From Streptomyces sp. AC1-42W (lineage in GTDB: Bacteria > Actinomycetota > Actinomycetes > Streptomycetales > Streptomycetaceae), in the NCBI RefSeq assembly GCF_003248355.1, contig NZ_QKWY01000001.1:1198001-1262000 (forward strand): a stretch of DNA of 64,000 nt, given 5' to 3'. The position numbers were made by a program, and so were the translations under genes. Under the pieces are notes generated by a model. It did not search any database. It was given only the letters and a program-made list of their open reading frames with translations, and had not been told where the DNA came from. Shown here one piece after another: positions 36,916 through 45,195 of this stretch (its first letter is position 1; every line of letters begins with the position of its first letter).

Positions 36916-37589
36916 CGGGGGCGGTGCTGTTCGACATGGACGGGGTTCTGCTGGACAGCCGGACCGCGATGCTGGGCGCCCTCGCCGGGGTCGCGACCGC
37001 CGCTCTGGGGCGCCGCATTACCGCCGCAGACCTGCCGCCGGACGCGCTCACCATCCCGCGGGTGGAGGTCCTGACCGCACTCGGCGTCGCCAAGGCGGAC
37101 GAGCTCTGCTCCATCTGGTGGGACGCGGCCCTGGCCACCGCCGCCAACACCGCCCCGTTCCCGGGGGTGCTGGACGGGCTGACGGCGATCAAGACGGCCG
37201 GGATCGCGACGGGCCTGGTCACCCTGCAGCCCCGCACCCGGCTGCCCTGGCTGCTGCCTCGAGCCGTTCTCGCGCTGTTGGACGTGACCGTCCGCTGGGA
37301 GGACGCCGAACCCAAGCCCTCCCCGGACGGGCTCCTGCTCGCCCTGGGCAAGCTCGGCGCCGCCCCGTTCGAGACGGTGTTCCTCGGCGACACCGTCGGA
37401 GACATCGCCGCCGCCCGCGCGGCCGGCATCACCCCGCTCGGGGCCGCATGGGGCTATGCCGGACCCGCCGCACTCAAGGCGGCCGGGGCCGCCACGGTCC
37501 TGGACGACCCGGCCCTCATCGGGCCTGGCCTGCTGGACTGCACGTCCTGCCCGACCGGCGGGCTCACGGCGACGACACGCACACGCTAA
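36912..37589 (+). CDS. HAD superfamily phosphatase
   Basis: 225 residues. Motif I FDMDGVLLDS (nucleophile Asp and acid/base Asp two residues on), motif II near GLVTLQPRT, motif III lysine in DAEPKPSPDG and motif IV LGDTVGDIAAA are all present. A helical C1 cap sits between motifs I and II. This matches phosphoglycolate phosphatase-like or nucleotidase enzymes. It is translationally coupled to the phosphoribosyltransferase gene and lies 240 bp before alaS. A nucleotide monophosphate or sugar phosphate is a plausible substrate (inference). Confidence 0.85.
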   Translation: MTGAVLFDMDGVLLDSRTAMLGALAGVATAALGRRITAADLPPDALTIPRVEVLTALGVAKADELCSIWWDAALATAANTAPFPGVLDGLTAIKTAGIATGLVTLQPRTRLPWLLPRAVLALLDVTVRWEDAEPKPSPDGLLLALGKLGAAPFETVFLGDTVGDIAAARAAGITPLGAAWGYAGPAALKAAGAATVLDDPALIGPGLLDCTSCPTGGLTATTRTR

Positions 37590-37620
37590 GTGATCTTGAC
37601 ACCGGACCCGCTACAGTCGT

Positions 37621-37766
37621 TGGTGCAGCAGACCAGGACAGCCGCTCTGGCGGTCTGCTGCACCACCGATGTGATCAACGGATCTGGAGACAAGGTGCGA
37701 CCCATGGGGGCGCGAGCTATCTGCGTCGAGCTGGAGAACTGAGAACCCTCTCAGTCCCTGTTCTCG
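37621..37766 (+). promoter_or_regulatory. Structured leader upstream of alaS: two hairpins and a leader peptide
   Basis: Hairpin 1 has a 14-bp perfect stem (37621-37634 with 37652-37665) with inner CCAG/CTGG pairing. Hairpin 2 has GAGAAC/GTTCTC outer arms (37735-37740, 37761-37766) and an inner TGAG/CTCA pair (37741-37744, 37751-37754). Hairpin 2 contains the stop codon of a 15-codon reading frame at 37696. Ribosome position on the frame would therefore decide whether hairpin 2 forms. No T-box consensus is present. Confidence 0.5.
37696..37743 (+). CDS. Putative 15-residue leader peptide
   Basis: GTG 37696 is preceded by GGAG with 5-nt spacing. The peptide is MRPMGARAICVELEN, and its TGA stop (37741-37743) starts the inner stem of hairpin 2. 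It has two Ala codons, not a run, so simple alanine attenuation is not evident. A drug-induced stalling leader is an alternative reading. There is no homology evidence. Confidence 0.4.
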
Positions 37767-37829
37767 GCCCGGCTCGGCGTGTGATCTCCCCTCCCACCTT
37801 CCGTGACTCTTCCGTGAGGCCATCCAGCC

Positions 37830-39151
37830 ATGCGCTCGACGCAGATCCGTCAGACCTTCACCGACTTCTTCACCTCCCGCGGCCACCAACTGGTCCCCTC
37901 CAGCCCGCTGATCCCGGACGACCCGACCCTGCTGCTGGTCAACGCCGGGATGAACCAGTTCAAGCCCTACTTCCTGGGTGAGACGACCCCGCCGTTCCCC
38001 CGCGCGACCAGCATCCAGAAGTGCGCCCGCACCTCCGACATCGAAAACGTCGGCCGTACCAACCGCCACGCGACGTTCTTCGAGATGATGGGCAGCTTTT
38101 CCTTCGGCGACTACTCCAAGGAAGACGCCTGCGCCTTCGCCTGGGAACTCCTCACCGAGGGCTACAACCTGGAGAAGGACAAGCTCTGGATCACCGTCTT
38201 CGAGGACGACGACGAGGCCGAGCACATCTGGCGCCGTATCGGCGTCCCCGCCTCCCGCATCCAGCGCCTGGGCATGGAGGACAACTACTGGTCCATGGGC
38301 GTCCCCGGCCCCTGCGGCCCCTGCTCGGAAGTCAACTACGACCGCGGCCCCGCCTTCGGCAAGGAGGGCGGCCCCGCCATCGACGGCGAACGCTACGTGG
38401 AGATCTGGAACCTGGTCTTCATGCAGTTCCAGCGCGGCGAGGGCGACAAGAAGGACAACTTCCCCATCCTTGGCGAGCTCACCCGCAAGGGCGTCGACAC
38501 CGGCCTCGGCCTGGACCGGCTCGCCGCGATCCTCCAGGACGCCCAGAACGTCTGCACCACCGACCTGCTTCTGCCCACCTTCCACACCGTCCAGGACCTC
38601 GCGGGCCGCAAGGCTCCCGCCGAGGGCGAGGAGAAGGTGTCCTTCCAGGTCATCACCGAGCACGCCCGCTCCATCGCCTTCCTCATCGCCGACGGCGTCC
38701 TGCCCGCCAAGGACGGCCGCGGCTATGTCCTGCGGCGCCTGATGCGCCGCGCGATCCGCCACGCCCGTCTGCTCGGCATCGACGGCCCAGTCCTGCCCGC
38801 TGCCACCGCCTCGGTGATCGGCAACCTCGGCAGTGTCTGGCCCGAGCTGACCGGCCAGGCCGCGCTGATCGAGCTGGTCGTCACTGCCGAGGAAGAGTCC
38901 TTCACCCGCGCCCTCGCCCAGGGCACGAGGCTGCTGGACGCCGCGATCAGCCGCACCCAGCACAGCGGCTCGGCCGCCCTGCCCGGCGAGACCGCGTTTG
39001 AGCTCGCCGACACCTACGGTTTCCCCCTTGAGCTGACCGTCGAGGCCGCCGGCGACGCCGGACTGACCGTCGACGAGGACCGCTTCGCCGCACTCCTGGA
39101 CGAGCAGAAGAAGCGGGCGAAGGCCGGAGGCAAGGCCAAGACCGCCGAAGC
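37830..39151 (+). pseudogene. alaS: Alanyl-tRNA synthetase, 5' half (interrupted by transposon)
   Basis: Codons 1-441 of a class II AlaRS. The aminoacylation core is intact: FTSRGHQLVPSSPL, VNAGMNQFKPYFLG, TNRHATFFEMMGSFSFGDY, CGPCSEVNYDR and GLGLDRLAAILQ. The frame then enters the transposon's left end after GAAGC (39147-39151) and stops at 39198-39200. Joined to 50672-52004 it gives 885 codons (884 residues plus stop) without a frameshift, a normal AlaRS length. The truncated product keeps the adenylation and tRNA-recognition parts but loses editing and oligomerisation domains. A separate housekeeping alaS must exist for the strain to live (inference). Confidence 0.93.
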
Positions 39152-39199
39152 GGCCCAGTTCTCGTATAGCTACGGCTGCCCGTCAAGTAACGCTGAGTA
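39152..39199 (+). repeat. Left terminal inverted repeat of the Tn3-family element
   Basis: Begins GGCCCAGTTCTCGTATAG and runs to CTGAGTAG. It matches the right end in inverted orientation except at five positions. Confidence 0.93.
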
Positions 39200-39381
39200 G
39201 CTCCCCCGATTCTGTCCGCGCGCGGGGCTCCCGCCTCTGGAAGGGTTGTTCGTAAGGGGATCCTCCAGCGAACAAGCGTGATCTTGAACGGCAGAAAATG
39301 CCGACCTGCACGATCACCGTCTCATTTAGGGTGCCCGGTGATCTGTGCGGTGAGCGGGGGCCATCCGTACTCTCGGGGAGC

Positions 39382-39960
39382 ATGACGGGACTCATGACGG
39401 GCTACGCCCGATGCTCAACCGACATGCAGGACCTCACCGCACAGAAGGACACGCTCCTGGACCTCGGAGTGCCGGAAGGCCGGATCTATCTCGACAAGGG
39501 GCCGACCGGAACCAAACGCGAGCGCCCCGGGCTGGACCAGGCGCTGGCCTCGGTGCGCTCCGGCGACACCCTAGTGGTGCCCAAACTCGACCGCCTCGCC
39601 CGCTCGGTGCCCGACGCACGCGACATCGGCGACTCCCTCGTGAGCCGCGGGGTGGTCCTCTCGCTGGGCGGCAGGATCTACGACCCGGCCGACCCGATGG
39701 GCAAGATGTTCTTCAACATCTTGGCCACCTTCGCCGAGTTCGAGGTGGACCTCCTGCAGATGCGCACCCGCGAGGGCATGGCGGTGGCCCGCGCCAAGGG
39801 CAAGCAGCCCAAGCTGACGCCCCGGCAGCAAGCCCGCCTCGTCAAGGAGCGCCGCAGCGGCGAGCACACCATCGCCGACCTCGCCGAGCTGTTCTCCGTC
39901 AGCCGGGCCACGGTGTACCGGGTCCTGGAACGCTCCGCACAATCGGCCCCTGCGGGCTGA
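39382..39960 (+). CDS. tnpR: Serine resolvase of the Tn3-family element
   Basis: 192 residues. Resolves transposition cointegrates at a res site. The catalytic serine is in YARCSTD (about residue 12). The core continues with LDRLARS, GKMFFNILATFAEFEVDLLQMRTREG and a C-terminal helix-turn-helix (IADLAELFSVSRATVYRVL). ATG 39382 is used; ATG 39394 is also possible behind GGGGAG. The 182 bp between the left end and the gene should hold res. The upstream in-frame extension has no domain content. Confidence 0.9.
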   Translation: MTGLMTGYARCSTDMQDLTAQKDTLLDLGVPEGRIYLDKGPTGTKRERPGLDQALASVRSGDTLVVPKLDRLARSVPDARDIGDSLVSRGVVLSLGGRIYDPADPMGKMFFNILATFAEFEVDLLQMRTREGMAVARAKGKQPKLTPRQQARLVKERRSGEHTIADLAELFSVSRATVYRVLERSAQSAPAG

Positions 39961-40125
39961 GCGATCAGTCGCTATCGACCATGTAGCAGAGCGTCACTCG
40001 CGGCTACTCACGGGATGTCGCACAACCGCTGGCGACGCCACCGCCAAACATAAGCTTGCATGAGCTGATATGTCCCGTCATCGAGCCCACTCACCGTGCC
40101 AATACCGGCTGCAGTACCGGTGTCT

Positions 40126-41627
40126 GATACGGCAGCTGTAGATAGCCGCTGAGCCTTCTGATCATGGTGCGGTGTCGGCGTACGCGTGCCAGCGGCGGTG
40201 GCAGAGGCGGGCGCGGTGTTGGTGGCGGCGGCGCCAGGTGGACCACCACAGCAGGTGGTTGGGGTCCCGCTGGGGCGGCGGAAGGGTCAAGGCCCGTAAC
40301 AGGCGGTGGAGTTCGTGGCTGCTGAGGGGGACGAGGTCGGCCTCGCCGGGTTCGTCGCGGTCGGCCTGTGCGGTGCGCTCCAGGGCGGCCGCGGTGGCCA
40401 GGAAGGCGTAGGCGACCAGGGCGATCACGCTCCAGCGGTGCCAGGAGTTCCAGCAGGTGACCTGGCCTTTGTCGAGGTGGCAGATCTCCTTCGCGTCCTG
40501 GAAGTCGTCCTCCACCCGCCACCTGAGACACACCAGTGACACCAGTCGCGCCAGTGTCACCGGCCCGGGGGCGTAGCAGCGGTAGTAGGACACGGTGCGG
40601 GTGTAGCGGTGCCGGCGGACCAGCAGCACCGAGGTCCCCGCCTTGTCGTCGTGCCCGTCGGGGGTGTCGTCGGCGGTGACTTCGATCATCGCCCAGTCGT
40701 AGTCGCGGATGCCTTTCTGTCCCGCCCCGGTTCGCATGCGCTGCCAGGCCCGTGTCGGCAGCCGGGCGGCGGCCTTGGCCACGCTCAGCTTCGCGGCTGG
40801 GGTGGTGACGTGGTGGTTGGAGCGCACTCCCACGACGTAGCCCAGGTGAAGCTCGCGGCAGGCGGTACGCAGCTCCTGCCCGCCGTAGACCTCGTCGCCC
40901 AGGAAGAAAGAGGCGGATATGCCCTGCTGGGCGGCGGTGCGGAGCATGTCCGCCGCGAGTTGCGACTTGGTGGCGAAGCACAGCTCGTCGGGGACGCCGG
41001 CCAGTTCACGGCGTTCCTCGTCACCGGCCCACTCCTGGGTGAAGTACAGGCGCCGGTTGATCAGGCAGTGCCCGGCGGTCGTGGCGAAGGTGAGGTGCAC
41101 GGCGACCTGGCACAGGCCCACGCCGCCGACCGAGCCGGAGTACTGGCGGGCCGCGCCGACCGCGTCGGTGGAGGACTTCGCATCGCCCGTCTCGTCCGCG
41201 ATCAGGATCCCGTCGCCGTCGTCGAGCAGGCCCACGGCCCAGGCCGCCGTCCTCGTCAGCACCGTTTCTTCGTCCCACACCGCGCGGGACAACAGATGAT
41301 GCAGGCGGTGCGGGCCCCGCTCACCGATCGCTTCGGACAAGCTCCAGCAATTAACGTCCTCAAGCTCCATCAGCATGCCCCGGGTCATCCGCGCGAACGT
41401 CTCCCGGGTCTCACAGCGGGCGAAGCAGTCGGCCACCGAGGCCAACAGGCCCCTGAACGCGCTGTCGTGGCCTTCGTGGTCTACCGTGGCCGAAGCGGCC
41501 GTCTCGCTCTGATGTTGCGTCACACCACGTCATGATCAAGGCGGCCGTCCTCATGCCCTCACCCGCCCCCTCAAGCCGCTGAACAGCAGCAACGAGCACC
41601 GACAGACCTATCTACAGCTGCCGTATC
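40126..41627. mobile_element. IS701-type insertion sequence within the Tn3-family element
   Basis: Perfect 20-bp inverted ends GATACGGCAGCTGTAGATAG at 40126-40145 and its complement at 41608-41627 enclose a single transposase gene. The size, 1502 bp, is normal for IS701/IS4-like elements. I did not find a convincing target duplication. Confidence 0.88.
40162..41523 (-). CDS. IS701 family transposase
   Basis: 453 residues. A DDE-type transposase with the first Asp in GILIADETGDAKS, the second in FFLGDEVYGGQELR, and the Glu in LVCLRWRVEDDFQDAKE, the IS701/IS4 layout. No stop or frameshift interrupts it and both inverted ends are perfect, so the element may still be active. Start GTG/ATG 41523 lies about 85 bp inside the right end. 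Confidence 0.9.
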   Translation of the reverse strand: MTQHQSETAASATVDHEGHDSAFRGLLASVADCFARCETRETFARMTRGMLMELEDVNCWSLSEAIGERGPHRLHHLLSRAVWDEETVLTRTAAWAVGLLDDGDGILIADETGDAKSSTDAVGAARQYSGSVGGVGLCQVAVHLTFATTAGHCLINRRLYFTQEWAGDEERRELAGVPDELCFATKSQLAADMLRTAAQQGISASFFLGDEVYGGQELRTACRELHLGYVVGVRSNHHVTTPAAKLSVAKAAARLPTRAWQRMRTGAGQKGIRDYDWAMIEVTADDTPDGHDDKAGTSVLLVRRHRYTRTVSYYRCYAPGPVTLARLVSLVCLRWRVEDDFQDAKEICHLDKGQVTCWNSWHRWSVIALVAYAFLATAAALERTAQADRDEPGEADLVPLSSHELHRLLRALTLPPPQRDPNHLLWWSTWRRRHQHRARLCHRRWHAYADTAP

Positions 41628-41711
41628 TGACGGAGCGAAAGTTGTGCGGGCCGAAAGTGCTGGATAGCCTGCGGATGATCTTTCAGCTTTCATGAATCAG
41701 GGCGAATCTGG

Positions 41712-42314
41712 ATGCGAATATCCATGGGGCGTACGTCGGTTGTCGGTGCTGTGGGCACGGTGCTCCTGGCCGGAGGACTGATCGCGGCTCCCGCGGCATC
41801 CGCCGACGCGTAGGCGCCTGTGACGCAGCCTGCGGCTCCGGTAGCGCCGTACGAGGGGGAGGCCCCCACGGGGGATCCCAGCGTGACTGTGCTGGAGTTC
41901 GAGGAGGAGGTGCCGGATGCCCCGGAGGTCGCCAAGGCTCCGACGACGTCGATCAAGACGGCCTGGTGCAAGGTGACTGCGGACACGCCGCACTGGTCGA
42001 AGGGTGCGAAGAGCGTCATCTACAAGACCCGGGTGCAGTGCTACGGGAACATTCCGACGGTGCAGGTAAAAGTAAACGGCTCGCTGGTGCACGCCAGCGG
42101 TGGCGGCCCGAACGTCGCCGCGTCGTCATCCGAGACGAAGACCATCAAGACGGGCGGCGGCAAGGCCACGTTCTACACGCCCAAGACATCCGGGAGGAAG
42201 GTCCAGTACTCCGGGAAGTTCCAGGGCAGTTCCACGGGCAAGATCGTGGCGCCGAGGAGTGGTGCCAGTGTTGCCAGCGCGGCCAGCAAGGTGGTCACGG
42301 TCAAGAAGCCCTGA
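41712..42314 (+). pseudogene. Secreted protein gene with in-frame stop at the signal-peptide junction
   Basis: ATG 41712 opens a typical signal peptide (MRISMGRTSVVGAVGTVLLA, cleavage after ASADA). The next codon is TAG (41811-41813). The frame continues for 164 residues from GTG 41820 (Pro/Ala/Glu linker, then a Lys/Ser/Gly-rich beta domain with two Cys: AWCKVTAD and VQCYGN). Nothing else is disrupted. Restart at GTG 41820 would make a cytoplasmic protein, and TAG readthrough or a sequencing error would give a secreted one. The domain is not recognised. It is passenger DNA of the Tn3-family element, just right of the IS. Confidence 0.7.
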
Positions 42315-42343
42315 GCAACAGGAAATTCTGAGGACGAGGAGCA

Positions 42344-42694
42344 GTGGTGAGCAACTGGGAAATCCACGTGCAGCTTCTGCTTGCCAAGGGCGAGGCACGC
42401 GATGCCGATACGCTCTGCACGGCGCTCGTCGATGTCTACACCCGCAGCGGTGACCAGGGCGGGGACACCGACCCGGAGTTCGTTGCGGAGGCGCACCTCT
42501 CGGGCGGACCCGACACCACGGCAGCCGCGTCGATCGGAGGTACTCTGCAGATCAGGGCCACCACACCGGGCCACGCCGTCGACCAGGCCATGACCCTCCT
42601 GCGCGGCTACCTCCGTACGGCCCGGATCACCGACCGGGGAGTATCCGAAATCAGTATTTCCCCCGGGGGAATCGACCCGCGCACCCTGCCCTGA
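42344..42694 (+). CDS. Small hypothetical protein, transposon passenger
   Basis: 116 residues (115 from GTG 42347), preceded by GAGGACGAGGAGC. Predicted alternating beta and alpha elements (NWEIHVQLLLA, TLQIRATTPGHAVDQAMTLLRGYLRTA) with no motif I recognise. It follows the broken secreted protein gene by 29 bp and probably shared its transcript. A hairpin terminator lies 53 bp downstream. The function is unknown. Confidence 0.65.
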   Translation: MVSNWEIHVQLLLAKGEARDADTLCTALVDVYTRSGDQGGDTDPEFVAEAHLSGGPDTTAAASIGGTLQIRATTPGHAVDQAMTLLRGYLRTARITDRGVSEISISPGGIDPRTLP

Positions 42695-42746
42695 CCCGAA
42701 TCCCTCTGGGCTTACGGGAATTGGAACACGGGTCGGGTCGATCACG

Positions 42747-42793
42747 CCATGGCTGGGCAGCCCGACGACCGTCGTCGGGCTGCCCAGCCATGG
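42747..42793. terminator. 22-bp perfect palindrome, terminator of the passenger operon
   Basis: Arms 42747-42768 and 42772-42793 pair completely around a 3-nt loop CCG. The gene-free stretch 42695-42999 (305 bp) otherwise shows only the end of the passenger operon and the approach to the transposase stop. The palindrome could also be read by the convergent tnpA. Confidence 0.7.
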
Positions 42794-42999
42794 GCGTCGC
42801 GTACCCGACATTCTTTGGTTCGGGTCTGTTCTGGCTGCTGCGGGCCGAGTTCAGTGAGGGGCCCTGCGATTCCGGACGGCCTTCCCTCTAGCCAACTGTG
42901 CCTTCACTATCATCAGCGACACCACGGACACTATTGGGCCCTCCCGCGCACGTGGACACCGGCGGGGGCGGGCCGAGATCGAACGTGTCCCGCCTCTTT

Positions 43000-43893
43000 T
43001 CAAGCCGTGCCCGAGGCGGCCTCACTCCTCGGGCTGCGTGGTCCGGACACTGTGGCGGCGAGGTCCAGGTCGAGACGGCTGCTCATATCAAGTTCGAATC
43101 TTCCGTACGGATTCACATGGGTCCAGAACAGCGGGGACAGCGCCCGCCGGTCCGCTTCCGTGAGCTTGTCCACCCACTTCGGGTCGGCCAATACCTGCTG
43201 TACCAGCAAGGTATTCACATGAACGAGACTTGACTGGAGGAGGTGAAGGGCGAGCATCGAGACCTCCTGGCTCTCCTTGTCCGCCCCCGTCAGATCGCCG
43301 TCCTTGCCGTAGAACAGATCCTGGTTCGCGGAGTTCCAGTTCTCCACCACCTGCAGACCTTCACCGATCTCCTTGCGCATGTCCGCGTCCGAGAGGTAGT
43401 CGCAGATGAACGCCGTACGCACCGCGCGCCCCAGCTCCTCGATCGCCAGGTAGGTCGGGTGCTTGGGGCCTCCCTTGGTGAAGCGGCGCAGGACCTGCTC
43501 GGCCTCGGCGGTACCCAGGCGGAGCGCCGTGGTGTACTTCACGATCTGGTCGTACTGCTGGGCGATCAGATCCCAGTCGATCGTCCTGGTGGAGAGCACC
43601 GGGGCCAGGTGGGGCCAGTTCTTGTCCTCACCCGCGGCCGGCCGGTACAGCCGTGCCCGCCCTATGTTCTTCAGCCTGGGCATCAGCTTGAAGTCCAGCA
43701 TGTGCGCGAAGGCGAACCCGACGATGGAGGCACCATGCGTGTCGGTGTACTGCCGGTCGACCTCCATGTCGGTGCAGTGCCGCAGCACGCCCTCGATCAT
43801 CGCGGCGACCTCGGACGCCGAACAGGACCTCAACTGGCTGTAAATGCACACCGATTTGCGTTCCACATGCCAATAAATCATGACCCCAGGGCC
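43000..43893 (-). pseudogene. tnpA: Tn3-family transposase, C-terminal fragment
   Basis: 297 residues of the DDE catalytic end of a Tn3 transposase, in frame from [14 protein letters not shown] to the natural stop. [25 protein letters not shown] is the conserved block around the second catalytic Asp region, and the Glu helix follows near FYGKDGDL. The codon at 43893 joins exactly to the Arg codon at 49202-49204 of the middle fragment. The upstream remainder of this reading frame (to 44319) belongs to the inserted module and is not transposase. Confidence 0.9.
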
Positions 43894-44045
43894 CGAAGCG
43901 CGCGGGTTCGCGGATTCTGCGAGCGGATCAGAGGTGAACCCACCTCGCTCTTCACCATCATGGCAGAACTGACAGGTGGGTTCGGTTCGGGTCGTGGTCT
44001 TGAGCTGAGCCGTCCGGCCGCGTCGCAGGTCGAGGACCGGGCTGC

Positions 44046-45131
44046 TTACGACGCAGGCAGGGCGGTCAGGTAGACGGTGAGATCTGTGAGCTTCGAGAAG
44101 ACGGTTGTGCCGAGGCGTCGGTCCAGACGTGTGCGGTCCCGCAGCAAGTTGGCATAGTGCTTGTCGGCCAGTACCACGTCCGCGTAGGGCACGGCGACTG
44201 CCAGTGTGTTGATGTCGAAAATGTCGTTCGACTTCCAGGGTCGCTTCATCCGGTGGTTGAGCACCTTGAGGTCGACTGTCACGTTCATGCTGGGCATGGA
44301 GCGGATCACCTGTAGGCATGCGACCGGATCATTGGCGAGCGCGTCGATGTCCATCCCTCGGTCGCGCAACTGTTCATCGAAGAAGGTCATGCCGTGGATG
44401 AATTCGCGGAGCGGGACCAGGGTCTCAAGCTGGCGCCGCAGGGACTGCGAGAGATCGAGCGAGTCCATGAGATCGCGCTCGCTCTGGGCTTGCTCCTCTG
44501 CGATCTTCTCCGTGAGTTTCCGGTCCCATCCCTTCGCCTCCAGGCTTGCTGATAGCTCAGGTGTGAGGCCCTGCAACGCGAGCCGCTCGAACAACACCCG
44601 CGCGCCGTCCAGCAGGGCGTCGAACTTCTCTTCATTCTCATGGCCGATCCACTGAAGCAGTTCTTCGCGGTTCGGACCATCAGGGCCGAAGGGAGTGAGC
44701 TCGATGCGCTGACCGATGGCCCAGCCGACTCCCGGGCCGACCAAGTCGACCGTTGGTAACGGGCGCGCAGGCGGTCCATAGAGGCTGGTCACCGCGGCGT
44801 CGAACTCCAGTTTCAGGATGGTGAACCGCGATGGCAAGGTGGCGAACCCGGTGAGCTCTTCCATGACAGCCGCAACATCAGCCCGCTTTGCGTGGGTGTC
44901 CTTCTTCTGGAGTTCGAACCGATTGGAGTCGGTGAGAACGAAGGTGGCCGTGCCGAGTTGTCGGGCGTCACGGCACGCCTTCAGCGCGGCTTGATGCCCC
45001 GCGCCATTCTCATGTCCGGTGTGGGCCTGTGCCAGCGCAATCCAGTGGTTCAGGTCAAGGAAGACGATCTTTGCCGTGGTCTGCGGCCGCTGCAACGTCT
45101 CCGGCCAGATCGGCGCATCGTGATCACCCAT
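44046..45131 (-). CDS. PIN-like domain protein, module cargo
   Basis: 361 residues, longer than stand-alone VapC toxins (about 130). The first strand [14 protein letters not shown] gives an acidic residue as in the PIN fold, and the C-terminal [30 protein letters not shown] supplies further Asp/Asn positions in the usual PIN order. A long helical insert (residues about 120-280) lies between. This suggests a metal-dependent RNase-like protein, perhaps defensive or addictive. It is 64 bp downstream of the recombinase-like gene on the same strand and ends 152 bp inside the module's left edge. No antitoxin-like gene is adjacent. The function is inference from the two motifs. Confidence 0.65.
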   Translation of the reverse strand: MGDHDAPIWPETLQRPQTTAKIVFLDLNHWIALAQAHTGHENGAGHQAALKACRDARQLGTATFVLTDSNRFELQKKDTHAKRADVAAVMEELTGFATLPSRFTILKLEFDAAVTSLYGPPARPLPTVDLVGPGVGWAIGQRIELTPFGPDGPNREELLQWIGHENEEKFDALLDGARVLFERLALQGLTPELSASLEAKGWDRKLTEKIAEEQAQSERDLMDSLDLSQSLRRQLETLVPLREFIHGMTFFDEQLRDRGMDIDALANDPVACLQVIRSMPSMNVTVDLKVLNHRMKRPWKSNDIFDINTLAVAVPYADVVLADKHYANLLRDRTRLDRRLGTTVFSKLTDLTVYLTALPAS

Positions 45132-45195
45132 AGTCGGATTGTAGTGATCGGGTGGATGGGACGTCGGTGGTTGCCGCCGTCCTCGGCTTCGGTGG

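Noticed and set aside
37590..37829. T-box riboswitch upstream of alaS
   Set aside because: The T-box consensus AGGGTGGNACCGCG and a specifier loop are absent.
44047..44319. Extension of the transposase C-terminal frame beyond 43893
   Set aside because: This part lies inside the inserted module and overlaps the PIN-like gene; it has no resemblance to transposase.
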